The translations under genes were made by a program, and so were the position numbers. Of a DNA stretch of 64,000 nt, positions 47,336-58,932 are shown piece by piece (within the stretch, counting starts at the first letter, position 1; every line of letters starts with the position of its first letter). Origin of the DNA: Andrena cerasifolii (lineage: Eukaryota > Arthropoda > Insecta > Hymenoptera > Andrenidae); assembly GCF_050908995.1 (NCBI RefSeq), contig NC_135130.1, positions 8,115,001 through 8,179,000 of the forward strand, written 5' to 3'. The notes below the pieces were generated by a model, which did not search any database, was not told where the DNA came from, and was given only the letters and a program-made list of their open reading frames with translations.

Positions 47336-49108
47336 CATAACAACTACGTCCTCCCAATATGCAAAGCTTCAAAAATTATATCGCATTATCGTCGACCAGA
47401 AGCAAAAGTAGATACTATAATTCTTCAACCTTTCCTCAAATATTGCCATCACCAGCATCCATAGCGGCCAAGGCACACGTGCCTCGTCTAAAAATGCCCC
47501 AAACCAACGGGATTTAGGAACAGCAATTTTCGCGATATAAAGTGCCCCTTAACTTCTCCACCCTAACAGTCCACCCCGTAAATCCCATCGCGACGAACGC
47601 TTTTCAAGGCGAGGGCATTCGAACGGGAATGAATGGTAGAAACTCGATAACCCCGACGAGAAAATATATTTTCCAAACGGCACACGGTTTTCGTCTCGCC
47701 ACCCTCCACCGTAAGTTTCCTCATTTCCTCCGTAACCGGAAAGGGATCGAGCTCGCCACCTCCAGACGGGAAAACACCTCAAATACCGAGGTGAAATAAC
47801 CTTCGATTACCCAATCTCCTCCTCCGAATTATCACTGTAACGTCTCTATCGCACGAAACTGCAGGAAATGGTACAGAAAACAAGTTCCTCGTGGCAAAAG
47901 TAATCGAAACCCGAGGCACAGCAAGTGGCTGTTACTAAACCTATCCAACTAATTTGTAAAAGAGAATTCGAAAAAGGCCACTTCATCCCAGTTACAAAAT
48001 AATTGGCGCAAATTCTCTCCCACAGTGTTCGTCACTCAACAGCAGCACTAGTTTCCAAACAGAATCGCACTGATCGAATTCGGAAACCGTACCCGGAGAG
48101 CGACAGTCCCTCCAGTTTCCGAGGGTTTTCGGAGCGAGGGCTGGGGTGATATTACAGAGCAAACTTCGAAAGATTGTCTTCCCCCATGTGATTCAAGCTA
48201 GAGAGGCTAGAATGACGCGAGCCTCGCGACGCAGGGGGTGTTTGCTTGGTAAGCAGATACTCTAGCAGACAGTGGGGCCTGGTATTTTAATACTACCAGA
48301 GTTATGGCGCTGTCGTCGCCCCTTTGCTTTCGCTCGCCACCCCTGCCCTCGCCCGTTCCAGGATTCTGACATTTCTAAACTGCATCCTCCCACCATCCTG
48401 CGCATCACCGTCGAGGAATTCTCCGGGGTTACCCCCGCAGAACTTAATCAGCGCGATGACGCTGGTCCAACTGGCTCTCTCGTTAGATCCCCGAGGAAAA
48501 GAAAGCTTCACCAGTCGTCGAGGAAGTCGAGCACAATGGTGGCGAAATAAAGGGGAGGTGATAAAGGCGGGAAGAAACCGAGCCGTGGCAACGAAAGCCG
48601 ATATTTAGCGCGGCAAAAAGGGCCAGGCGGGGGAGAAAGTTTCCAATTTAGCTGGGGGAATTAAAGCGTGGACGGGGACGAGGGATTGAAGCGCGAACGA
48701 GGGAGCCGAGGGGCGCAGAGGCGTCCACGAGAGCAGGCATTTCTGCTCCATCTTTTAATCCCCGGTAACGAAAATTTCCGAAACGCAACTTTCCACCTGC
48801 CGCTGTTCGACGGTTTTCCGACCATGGGAAAAAGTCTCGCGGATCCTCTGCAGAAGACTCCGTCGCTCGAAACATTCCCATCCACCAGGAAACGAAATTC
48901 CGCGCCCCTAATAAATACCACTAAACTACAATCACGATGTTCCTAAGTAGCTCTGAATTAAAGGTACTTCGTGTCTCTCAGACATGTTGGTCCCACAAAC
49001 CCACCCCCTAGAAGATCCCCTAACATCCCCACCCCCGTAAATTTTCCCCTAAAATTTAAAAAATTCCGTCGCATTAAATTACAGCCAATTTGCTAATTCA
49101 AGCCCACA

Positions 49109-49617
49109 CACGGTGGGGAAATTTTGCGATCTTATGGCCAAAACTACAGAAATGAAATTTTTGAATATATTGCAGGATATTATGGGATTGATAACTATTT
49201 TATGTATTGAAAATTGATTCTTACATGAAAAGGTTATTTCTAAAACACTGCTTTAAAAATTGTATAAATCACGTATTAAAAACCGAAACACAATTATTTT
49301 GAGGATAAAAAGATATCTTATGCACCACCAGGAAGTGAATCCATGCGTTCAAATTATTTTCAGATCTTTGGATAACAGAATTATAAGTGTTTGAAGCAAC
49401 CTGAAAATCTGGATTAATTCTTTGCGATCGGTCTAACCTCACACGAACATAAACATTTGCGAGTGTATACGAGCTTTGTATTAAAACATTTAACAGTTAA
49501 ATTGGTGGCATTTGATACTGATATTAGTTCTTCAATTGACATTTGCATTGACTTTGTCGAAATCAAAAATTTATTTTTGTGGTTTTGGCCATAAATTCGC
49601 GAAGTTTCCCCAATGTG
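49109..49617. mobile_element. non-autonomous Transib-like element, copy 1
   Basis: The 509-bp element begins CACGGTGGGGAAATTTTGCG and ends with the complement of CACATTGGGGAAAC. It is flanked by a perfect 5-bp duplication CCACA (49104-49108 and 49618-49622). Subterminal sequence (AAGAACTAAT/GACATTTGCA-type blocks, and a stretch at about 49434-49520) is shared with the element at 53950. No transposase. CACNNTG ends with a 5-bp target duplication are the known signature of Transib, whose ends resemble the V(D)J heptamer CACAGTG. Confidence 0.75.
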
Positions 49618-52249
49618 CCACAGTCCCAGCTACGTGCGTCGAGGAGAAACAAGGAGCAGGCTGAGGGGGTGGTAAGCCACGGTGCGTTGGCGGTATAATC
49701 GTGAGCAGGGTAACACGGAGGTAACGAGTTAGCACAACGAACCGGAGCCAGGGGTCTTCGTGGCCCTGGCAGCTCGCAATCGATAGCCAGAGCAGCTGGA
49801 GGCGTGGGAGTCTGCAGCCTCGGGGGCAGACAGGCTGAGGGGAGGGGGGTCACAAAGAGACGTTGGACCGAATTTCCCAGAGCAAGGCGACCAACTTGCG
49901 GAGTGAAACTGGAAGAAGCAGAAAGGCTGAGGGACATCCTCCACGCTGGCTAAAAAGATGGACACCGAGCTCCCTCTGGCGTCCCTCGTCCGAAGCTGAG
50001 GAGGAGGTAGAATTTCGCGCCTGGGGGATCGTCAATTAGCGAGAGGACACCTCAAAGCTCCCCTCGGCGCACAATAGGGACGAATCGAACGGGAGGGGGG
50101 TGGAAATCGCGTGGAAGCCTTTAAGGAAATAGGTCGAGAGCCAATAAGTCGTTTAAAGGACTCTTTAGCAGAGGGCGATCTTTTAATCGAACACCCTACT
50201 GTGGCGAGCTTTCTGTTTGATGTCTTCCAATGACGGAGGCTTTCGAAAGAGTGCAATGATTTACACCTCACCTGAGGTGTTTGGGTGCTCGGGTTTTGAT
50301 GGACCACCCTGTACACTCTTCAGGAGTTGCAGAAGAGTTGGAGTGGTGCAGCTATATTTTTCAGTACAGTGTCAGGGTTGGTGTGAAGTATCAGGGCACC
50401 TGGTGTATTTGCAGGAAATGTGGTACTTGACAGAGCTTTTCATTTAAAATAAAGTCACGTTTGTTTGAATTTGTGTTTCTTCGATTTTCCAACGTTTCTC
50501 ACAATTATTCTTTCCGTTTATTGTTTACCTTCATCGTGTAGTAAATTACTCTGTTTACTATCCTGTATTATTTTGCTGTAATTACACTAGAGGGTTCGTC
50601 CCATGCACGAACGAATAAATAGTCCAGTAAACAGCGCCTCGTAGGCCTATTTTCAGCATCCCGTTTTCCGCTGCCCGATTTTTGGATATTCTAAGCTGCT
50701 GTCGAGGGAAACGAAGAAGCCGGGGGTGGCTGACGGGCACCATGACTGCGTAAATGACGCTAAGCGATGCGCGCCGAGGTTAAAGATTACACAGAGTGGA
50801 CGCTTCGCTGTTAGTCGTCCACGGGGATTTGGTGGACGCGACGCGAGCTCGTTATCTCGCGCGGACAGACGTTTCTGGAACGGACATTTTTAGCAACGTC
50901 TCCGTGAAACAGAACTGCGCCAAAGAGTCTTCAACTCCAAGGTGCATGTTTCGAAGCAAGGACATAGGTACTTTATGCGATCGAGAGAGTAAAGAATTCT
51001 ATCATTTCTGAAGGCGAAGAATCAGTTATAAACATTGTATGTGCACAGTCGATCCTTAACTGGTGAAGTGGAGCCTGACATACCCCAATATTTAACCCCA
51101 TTCGCACAGTAAATTTCGACTTTTTCTTCACAATAAAGCATTCGGGTAAGCACCGTTAAGTGGGGTAACTTTAATCACAATACTGGATTTTAAAACAAAT
51201 TCCTCCAGCATCTATTGTAGCACAGGTATTATTCTCAAAGTGCTTTGGATAGCTTTAATTGTCTACCAAAGAGTATAACTCAGAAAGCACCGCGCAATGT
51301 TTACTAAAACCCACTTACCACTCAAACGTACTAAAAACCCAGAAAAAAAGAGGAACCCAAAAACATCCCCCAAAGAATTCTACCCTTAATGTCCCCTACA
51401 TTAGTCCACAGTACTCTCGATTTCACAGCCCCATACGCCCCCCCAAGTGCGAGGGATCGATCGTCAGCGGATAAGTCGTTGCTCTTCGAGCTGCCCCTAT
51501 CCTCATTGTGCCTCGACCTCCCGATGCCCACGTGGGGTCTATTGTTCCTCCTCCCTCGAATTACCTTTGTCCTTCCTTAATCAGTTAAACGTGTTGCCCT
51601 TGCATCCACCGTGGCACGAATTCCGAACGGAGTATCAGCGACCCCTGAAAGATCGACGTACCTTAGAGCCTCCACCCCCTTGCGCCCCGAAGCCACCCCT
51701 CGGGGGGGGGGAGGGCGCAAAAAGTGCTCGTATTCAGCCTGTTACCCGGCACGATTCGCCTCGATTCGACGAACACGATGAATCGTGGGTTCATCCACGG
51801 CGGGCGTATAACGCTCGGGAGCATCCCCCTCGGCGCACATCCGTGACGTCGCCGTCGTAGGACGCCACGCGGCGACCCACATTCCGTCGAATTTAATTTC
51901 ATGCCTTATCTCTGGTAACCACGGTACAATGCCTCAACTGGGGCGGCTGCGAATCCTTCTATCTTTCCCTTGTACGCCCCACATACATCGCGGGGGCTGC
52001 GCGCGGAGGGCCCCACCCCTAAAGAATAGTTTGCGGGCACGACTCGGCTGTCTATGTCCAAATATTCCATTTCGCATTTCACGGAAAGTGGAAGTGCTTG
52101 GGTTAAACGCCTTTGAGCATCTTGGGATTCCTGGGGTTAAGTATGTTCTTCGAGCAGAGGGGGTTGTATTTATTTCTATTATGTTCTTATCGACGTGCGT
52201 TACGAAAACTGGCACGTTTCATTCTTTTCTTACGGACAACTGCATGTAG

Positions 52250-52745
52250 AAAAAATGAAACGCGCTACTTTTCGTAACGCGCGTCGGTTTCATAGATTGC
52301 CTAGGATCCTACTGCAAAAATAAAAAGATGAAGGTTTTTTAATGGAATGAAAAACATCTTTATTTAAATAAATTAAACTTTATTGAGTTAAAATATCATT
52401 ATAAAGTTGAATGTATTCTTTCGGTATAAGACCTTTAGACAGCATTGCCGACAAATCTTCCTTTTTTTCAATGATAATTGAATTTTCGTATCATATGCAT
52501 GTTGTAGTGTATATTCCTTAATATCCTGTTTTGAATCATATCGTTTCAAAAATTTTATTTTGAAGCTGTTTTCACTTAAATTATATTTTCGCTGCAGCGT
52601 TTGAAATGCGCTACTGCTCGTGGTGGAATGTAAATCGTGCTTGTTCTCGTGGTGTATTCGAAACGTGCTTCTTCTCGTGATAGATTGAAATGTGCTGCTC
52701 TTTGTAAGACACATGTAATGTGCTACTTTTCGTAACGCACGTCGT
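52250..52745. repeat. interspersed short repeats GTGCTACTTTTCGTAACGC
   Basis: Variants of a motif like AAACGCGCTACTTTTCGTAA with CGCGCGTCG occur at about 52258, 52605, 52661, 52690 and 52718. They surround an AT-rich segment with a minus-strand open frame (52388-52714) of no recognised content. Possibly a decayed mobile element with subterminal repeats. Confidence 0.45.
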
Positions 52746-53949
52746 TATATATTTTTTTTTCTTCCGGAAGGTAGTGTGTGTAATAAAGCACTTGTTGTTA
52801 TTAGTTAACTGTGCTGTGGTTCTGTGTTTCTGGAAGGGTGTAATAATGGGGTGAGATAGGGGAAGGTAGGGACGAGAGATTTTTCTAAAGTATCATAAAT
52901 CGAGCAGGCTGGTGGTGCGAGGGAATTTCGCCTTGCTCGGGGGATCCCTGGCGAAACGACGTCGTTAGAATTTTTCAGGGGTAAGGGAAAGTAAAATCCT
53001 CCTCGAGTGGGGTCGTAGAAAGCTGAATAGCGAGAATCTTGGGCGCCCTAATGAGAACTCGTGCCGAATCGTCGTGGCTGCGATAAATGTTGGAGTACTA
53101 CCGCCACCGATCCCAGAAAATCAATTTCTGATCCTCGACATTAATTACCCTAACCTAAAAACCTATATACACGATCAACCGGCGCGGGTAACGCCGATGG
53201 GCGTTCAGTGGCTATTACGAACTAATGGGAGTGGAAGATTCTCGCACGTGGTCTACTGCAAAGCGTTTCGATCTCCATATTCGAAGAATCAAGCATATCA
53301 TTTATATTTTTTAGAATAATTCAACACAAGGAATAGAAAAACTAACCCGGTACAAGTGTTTTCGTGCTTCGACACCCGCAGTAAATGGGAATCGCGGAAA
53401 AACAGTAAACCCCCCATTTCCCTAGAGCGCGACGAAAAGAATCGGATTCCAACCGGTCCGATGTGTCCCAGTATTTTTCAATTTCCTGGTAGCTGAGCGT
53501 GTCCCATTACGAGGTGGGTGGCAACCGGGGAGGGGGCGCGGGCAAGTTAATAATCGGACGGCTCGATTTCCCGAAATAAATGTCCCTGTTCTCGCGCTTT
53601 TAACCAGCTTTGAAACGGCCGCGGAGGAGAGCAGCGGCTGATAAAGCGATCGTCCTCCCATCGCGTGTACACGCGCCCAGAAATAGCGACAATCGACCAC
53701 CCACCCTCCGCGGCGCCTACCCGTCGCTGCACCAGCCCCCCGTCACTTTATAACAGATGCGTACCTGTGCACAACTCGCCGCGCTTCTCTGCTATCGCGG
53801 CTGGACTACATCGTAAACTGACGTAAACTCTCCCCTTCGACTCGTGTCCACGCTCCCGTTTCAACGCGACGCCCTTTGCATCCCTTGTGCCCTCGAAACC
53901 ACCTGACCACCGTGTACACAACGAGATTCTTTAGTATCGTGACCCGCCC

Positions 53950-54678
53950 CACAGTGGGGAAATTTTGCGATTTCATGGCAAAAACCACAAAAATCAAAAT
54001 TTTGAATTTGACAAAATTAATGCAAATGTCAATTGAAGAACTATATCCATTTTCGTGGTTGAAACCTCAAAACTTATTTTTAATATATAAAATTCGGCAC
54101 TTTTACGTTCTGATATACGAGGAAATAAATTATCCGAAAAACAGCACTTACAAAAATTACGAACGATAAAGATTTTTTTAATATTTACGTTTATACACTT
54201 AAGCCTATGGAATTATTTGCCCTTAAAGCTAGTATCCCCAGTCGGAATCGCTTTTTTCTTTGCCAGAGAATGACTCTGCTACAGTGCAGCAGGGCATAGA
54301 AGAAGGGTTATCGCTTCTGGTGACAAGCTTATCAATTTCTTATCGGGAAGTTTTCTTAAATTAGTAATTAGTGGATCTGACGATAATAGAAGCCAATTGA
54401 AAACAGTCAAATTATTTTCGGAACTGTGGATAATACAATATAAATGTTTGAAGTAATGTTTGAAAATCTAGATTAATTTTCTTTGCGATCGATCTAACCT
54501 CACATGAACATGAATATTTGAGAGTCTACACGAGCTTTGTATTAAAACATTTAACAGTAAAATTGGAGGCATTAGATGCCCATATTAGTTCTTCAATTGA
54601 CATTTGCATTTATTTTGTCGAATTCAAAAATTTATTCTTGTGGTTTGGGCCATAAAACCGCAAAAATTCCCCACTGTG
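53950..54678. mobile_element. non-autonomous Transib-like element, copy 2
   Basis: The 729-bp element begins CACAGTGGGGAAATTTTGCG and ends CCCCACTGTG, exact inverted termini. It is flanked by a perfect GC-rich 5-bp duplication CGCCC (53945-53949 and 54679-54683). The right subterminal region (54480-54660) matches 49430-49600 closely. The first seven bases are identical to the V(D)J recombination heptamer CACAGTG, as expected for a Transib relative. No coding capacity is left. Confidence 0.8.
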
Positions 54679-55120
54679 CGCCCGGTGCAGCATGAAACCA
54701 CCCTTTAACACTCTCCCACAATCCCAACAGCGAAAATTGCTCGCGCGCCATCCAAGGAGCATTCATCACCTCCCTCTAGCCAGCGCGATCCCCTAGACTC
54801 GTCGCAAACACCCCCAGACAGGATATCAGCGATATCCAGGACGCGTTGAGCCGAGTGTCTTGCGGAGGGGCTAATTGCCGAGTAAGGAGCAATTAGTACT
54901 GACGTCTAATACGGGGACGGTGGTAATCTCTGCGACAGGCTTGCCAACGCGCCAGATGGACGAGGCTCTAGGGAGGATAGCAGAACGATAGGAGGCGCAC
55001 GGTTGCGGCTGCAGCTGCGGCGTCGGTCGCTGCACCTGCAGCTGCAGCTCCGTGGACCGCGGCCACGCTGCTGTCGGTAGCAGCGGGACAGGGAGGACAG
55101 GTCCGGGGACGGCCTGAACG

Positions 55121-58100
55121 ATGCAGGGGAGCGGCGATTACTATCAGAGGGCGCCGAGATGCTGTCCAGCGAGGAACGCCAACCCAAGCGCAGAGGCGCT
55201 GAGAATAAGCGCGTCCGTGAGGGGCGCGGAGCTGCTCTGCTGCTGCTGTAGCTGCAGCACCGCCACCTCTGCTAAAACGCCGGGCCTGCTGGCCAGCCTG
55301 GGGGTCTGCGTCCTCGTGCTCGGATACACGCTGCTCGGGGCATTCGCGTTCATGGCCCTGGAGGGTGGCCTCAAGTCGGTGAGTACTTGTAAAGACTGTC
55401 GCAATACCGGGAGGATGATGCGCGGGGTCGAAGCGGTGGGAAAAACGCCAGCATTTGACGGGAAGAACGCGGAGATAGGAGATTCCACAGGATAGATAGA
55501 TGGTGCTATGAAGATGGTAGCACACTGGGGTGCTGGAGATCGAGAACCCAAGAAGGATTCCTGTGGAGATCCTTACTCGGTGGCTACTGCTCCTATTTTT
55601 CTTTTCATCGAATGGGAAGAGGGTTTCTAGTGTCTGTTTCTGTTTGGAGATGGGTCGTAGGGGAATGGGTTGCTTTGGTCTTTTGCTGGCACTTTGGTTC
55701 AGTTTCTAGGTAGTTGTAGATGATTCGGGGATGCTCATCTTTGCTGCAGGATTCTGCGAACGACCTGGTAGTTCCTGGGGGCTCAAAGGCCGAAGGAGGA
55801 TCTTACGTGGTGCCGAGCCTCGACGATGATTCCGCGGCCATGGAGCTCAGGGCGCGCACCGTAGAAAGGCTCTGGAGCATCACGGAGGATTTAAACGTGC
55901 TGTACAAGGAAAATTGGACGCGGCTGGCTGCGAGGGAGGTGTTCGAGTTCCAAGAGAACCTAGCGCGGGGGCTGAGAAGGACCTCCTCGCAATACGAGTC
56001 TGTTGGACCGTCGTCCCGATCCAGGGATCATCCTATGGAAAGGAGGTCTCACCGACGGTGGACCTTCAGTGGTAGTCTCCTGTACTCTCTCACTCTGATC
56101 ACCACGATCGGTAAGATTATGCAAATTCAGCTCACTTTCGTACACCTTATGCTTCTCCATTACATCTATTCTCCATTGGAGACAGAATGGAGTGGAAGCT
56201 TCGCAGTATTAACAGTAAACTGGAGGTACATTGCTTGGGACACCCTTCCAGTTTACGGATTCTTGCTCTATCCCTCCCAACAGCGAGTTCCAAGACAATA
56301 GCTGAGAAGCACCCGCTGTCCCAAGCCAGAATGAATGACCACGCTGTAAATTGCTCGATCAATGGTTCCAGGGTACGGCAGCGTGGCGCCACGCACAGTC
56401 TGGGGTCGTCTGATCACAATAGTGTACGCCCTGGCCGGAATCCCCTTAATGCTTGTCTATTTGAGCACCGTGGGCGACGTCCTAGCGAGGAGCTTCCGTC
56501 GTTTGTACGGTCGGCTCTGCAGGCCTCGAAACTGCACCAGGAAGCAGCAACCGCCTCCACCACCGCCGCCCGTCGGCGGTATCATGAGCAAGACGTACAG
56601 GTATGATAACCACGTCGACTCCAAGTCCAGCAATTATTACTCGGCCAGCAGAGAAAGCTCCTGCGACGATTTAGGAACGCGCGGTACCAGCAGCGCCATC
56701 TTGCTCGACTGCGGAAGCGAGGGACTCCTGCACGCCACCACCAGCTCCACAGCCGCGCTTCAGGTACGGCAACTCCTTTCCCACGTAGCCCGTGTCACAC
56801 GCGAAAATTTTACTCAAGTATTGGAGAGCTATGTGAGACTTCTAAGGACTATTCTGGATATCTTTGATGGTCTCATTGTTGCGCGAAGTTGAGGCTAATT
56901 CAGGATCCTCACTTTTTACCTCCACTAGGAACATCAATTTTATTCAGAATTTTCTATAATAGACTGTTGACTACTCAACATCCTGAAAATCCTGAAAATC
57001 CTCTCCCAAATTGTTCACTAGTGTTTCACTGTTCCACCTAACGCCAGGACGTGTCATCGGGCAACGGTAAACGCCACTTCCACCCGTGCTCGCTGTCCCT
57101 GTCGACGAGCTCGTCGCCCGGCTACGTGGTGGAGACGAACCCGGTCAGGATACCGATAAGCCTCTGCCTGGTGATCATGCTGGTCTACATTTGCGGCGGA
57201 GCGGTGATGTTCAACCGTCTGGAGGGCTGGAGTCTGCTCGAGGGCGGTTACTTCTGCTTCACCAGCCTCGGGACCATAGGTTTCGGCGACCTGATGCCCG
57301 TCGGTAGAAACGCCGGATCCGCCACCCTGGAGGAGCTCAGCCTGTGCGCCTGCTCCCTCTACATACTCGCCGGGATGGGCCTGATCGCCATGTGCTTCAA
57401 CCTCGTCCAGGAGGAGGTGGTACGCGTGGTCAGGGTCTTCGGTAGAACCTGCGGCATGTCGTCGGGGGTGGTGGTCGGACCTATCGGTGGTACAGGTATC
57501 CCTGATGCAGGCATTCGACGGGGAACCGCATAGAATCGTTAATGGGCGAGAAAGACAGCTTCCTGGTTACACTTTAGACGGTCCACTTCGCGTGCCTTTC
57601 ACTGTTATCCGGGGGCAGAGCTTCGTGCACTCGTACGATCGATGGAGCAGATACAGCTACGTATTTCGGATACAAGTGGTACTCCTAGAGGTAATCGTCA
57701 GATGTGCTTCTTGTTATTTATTAAAGGAAGCGTTACCTGGGGTCTTCATATTTTCACCAAGTGTTTTGTTCTTGGAGTTGAAATACTGATGTATCTGTCC
57801 CAACCACAGTGGGTGACCATCACAAGACCTTTCCCTCAATGTTAATTAAAATGTAGTGTATGGTTGCTTGATATGCGTCACTATGTGTACCTTATATGGA
57901 TTTGGGAAAATTCTGTGAAGAGCAATGTAGCTAGGGGAAGGTGCAGTTGGTGGACAAAACAGGGACTTCGAAAAGAGGTTGAAAGCCAACATAAACTCAC
58001 TAATTTTACCCACCACAGCTACTACTTCAATTCTTCCCAACGACCAATTTCAACCTCCACCTCGAATTCTCTCAACCAAGCTCTGCCCCCCATAGCCACT

Positions 58101-58398
58101 TAAATTACCCCTCAACCGAGTACCCACGAGTCACCGAAGAAGAGCGGTTCTGATCAGATCGCGTCGGGGATTTCGATCGAGCATCTTGACCACTCTGCAT
58201 AACCCCTTCGTGATAAACGCGTTCTCGCGGCCCGAGCGCACCTGCGCACGTGTCGCCATCGAAATAACCTCTCTATTCTGCGCAGGCACCGGCGCTGGGC
58301 TCAAAGGGGACCTCGACGACGCAGGAGGCACTAGCGACTCGCGGCTGTCCGAGCAGGAAGAGGAAGCAATCGCCATGTCCATGGTGCCAGCCTCCTGA
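55121..58398 (+). CDS. two-pore-domain potassium channel, K2P-C (to first stop)
   Basis: Five exons: 55121-55378, 55750-56110, 56372-56763, 57048-57495, 58286-58398 (523 aa to TGA). The N-terminus has a cysteine cluster (LLCCCCSCS) before TM1 (LLASLGVCVLVLGYTLLGAF). The cap carries glycosylation site ENWT and the phrase LWSITEDLNVLYKEN, like K2P-A. Pore 1 is TTIGYGS, TM2 VYALAGIPLMLVYLSTVGDV. The cytoplasmic loop is about 120 residues with a PPPPPPPVGG run. TM3 is ISLCLVIMLVYICGGAVMF, pore 2 GTIGFGD, TM4 [18 protein letters not shown]. The last exon adds a glycine/acidic tail ending SMVPAS before TGA. The frame stays open beyond that stop (see next entry). Pore 2 and TM4 share one exon here, unlike in K2P-A and K2P-B. 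Confidence 0.9.
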
Positions 58399-58932
58399 CA
58401 GCATCAGGCCAGGAGTCCCGGGGACGGGAAGCTCCTGGCCCACTCGTCCAACACTGCCCTAAAACCCTCGCCAGGCCATCATTCCCTGCCGCGCAAGAAA
58501 ACGCCCTCCGAAGCAAGGAACTCGTCCACCCAGCAATTCCAACGCGCCCAGTCCTTAAGACGCAGCTGCCTATCGCCCACCCAGTACCACCACCAGCACC
58601 ACCAGCACCGCCAGCAAGAGAGCTCCCTGCACTTCGAGTACTTCGTGCCGCGCAGCGTCAGCGAGTTCAACTTGGCAGCGGCCGCCGTTACCGACATGGC
58701 GGTCCCTCCACCGCCGCCATCTTCCGTTCCGCGACCCACAGCCGTCGTTACGCCACCTGTCGTGGTTACACCGAACCCTGGCACCCCGAATCAGTCCCGT
58801 TTGTCGGAGTGCACGAGCACTGCCACCAGGAGTCGCGAGAAGATGGTCACATTCGAGGACGAAGGTGCCAACTGCGCCACCTCTACGCCCACTAGGAAGA
58901 ACGTCTCCAGCCTCGACACTGTTTTCATGTGA
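58399..58932 (+). CDS. candidate readthrough extension of K2P-C
   Basis: Directly after the TGA at 58396-58398 the same reading frame is free of stops for 177 codons, to TGA at 58930-58932. The composition is protein-like: S/T/Q-rich with RKKTPSEARNSSTQQ, a Q/H run (QYHHQHHQHRQQ), then HFEYFVPRSVSEFNLA, a proline run, REKMVTFEDEGANCA and TRKNVSSLDTVFM at the end. The stop context TGA-CAG is the leaky type (UGA followed by C) reported for readthrough in insects. No intron of reasonable size can remove the TGA with correct phase. With readthrough the channel would be 701 aa. Alternatives: 3' UTR open by chance, a base error, or splicing I cannot see. Confidence 0.6.
   Translation, partial: QHQARSPGDGKLLAHSSNTALKPSPGHHSLPRKKTPSEARNSSTQQFQRAQSLRRSCLSPTQYHHQHHQHRQQESSLHFEYFVPRSVSEFNLAAAAVTDMAVPPPPPSSVPRPTAVVTPPVVVTPNPGTPNQSRLSECTSTATRSREKMVTFEDEGANCATSTPTRKNVSSLDTVFM

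Larger units (their letters stand above)
40445..55120. other. 14.7-kb intergenic region K2P-B to K2P-C
   Basis: No coding exon with a recognisable domain is found. 41250-42450 is strongly GC/CpG-rich, with long overlapping open frames on both strands (up to 191 codons). The overlap and the low-complexity R/P/A composition argue for a CpG-rich control region or 5' UTR rather than protein. Repeats and transposons at 43419, 46540, 49109, 52250 and 53950 are listed separately. First non-coding exons of K2P-C could lie here. Confidence 0.4.

Noticed and set aside
46488..47372. 294-codon minus-strand and 273-codon plus-strand open frames
   Set aside because: Both are by-products of a 15-bp minisatellite whose period is a multiple of three; no start context or exon structure.
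52388..52714. 108-codon minus-strand frame
   Set aside because: K/S/R-rich, in AT-rich DNA among short repeats; no recognised domain.
54968..55551. Minus-strand frames opposite K2P-C exon 1
   Set aside because: Shadows of a GC-rich coding exon and its 5' UTR with GCAGCT repeats.
57496..57533. Direct continuation of K2P-C exon 4 to a stop at 57531
   Set aside because: The donor CAG|GTATCC at 57496 splices in phase to the 58286 exon, which gives a sensible tail; the unspliced end would be only about 12 residues longer. It could exist as an intron-retention form.
58396..58398. TGA as selenocysteine codon in K2P-C
   Set aside because: K2P channels are not known selenoproteins and no SECIS-like element was noticed; readthrough is the simpler reading.
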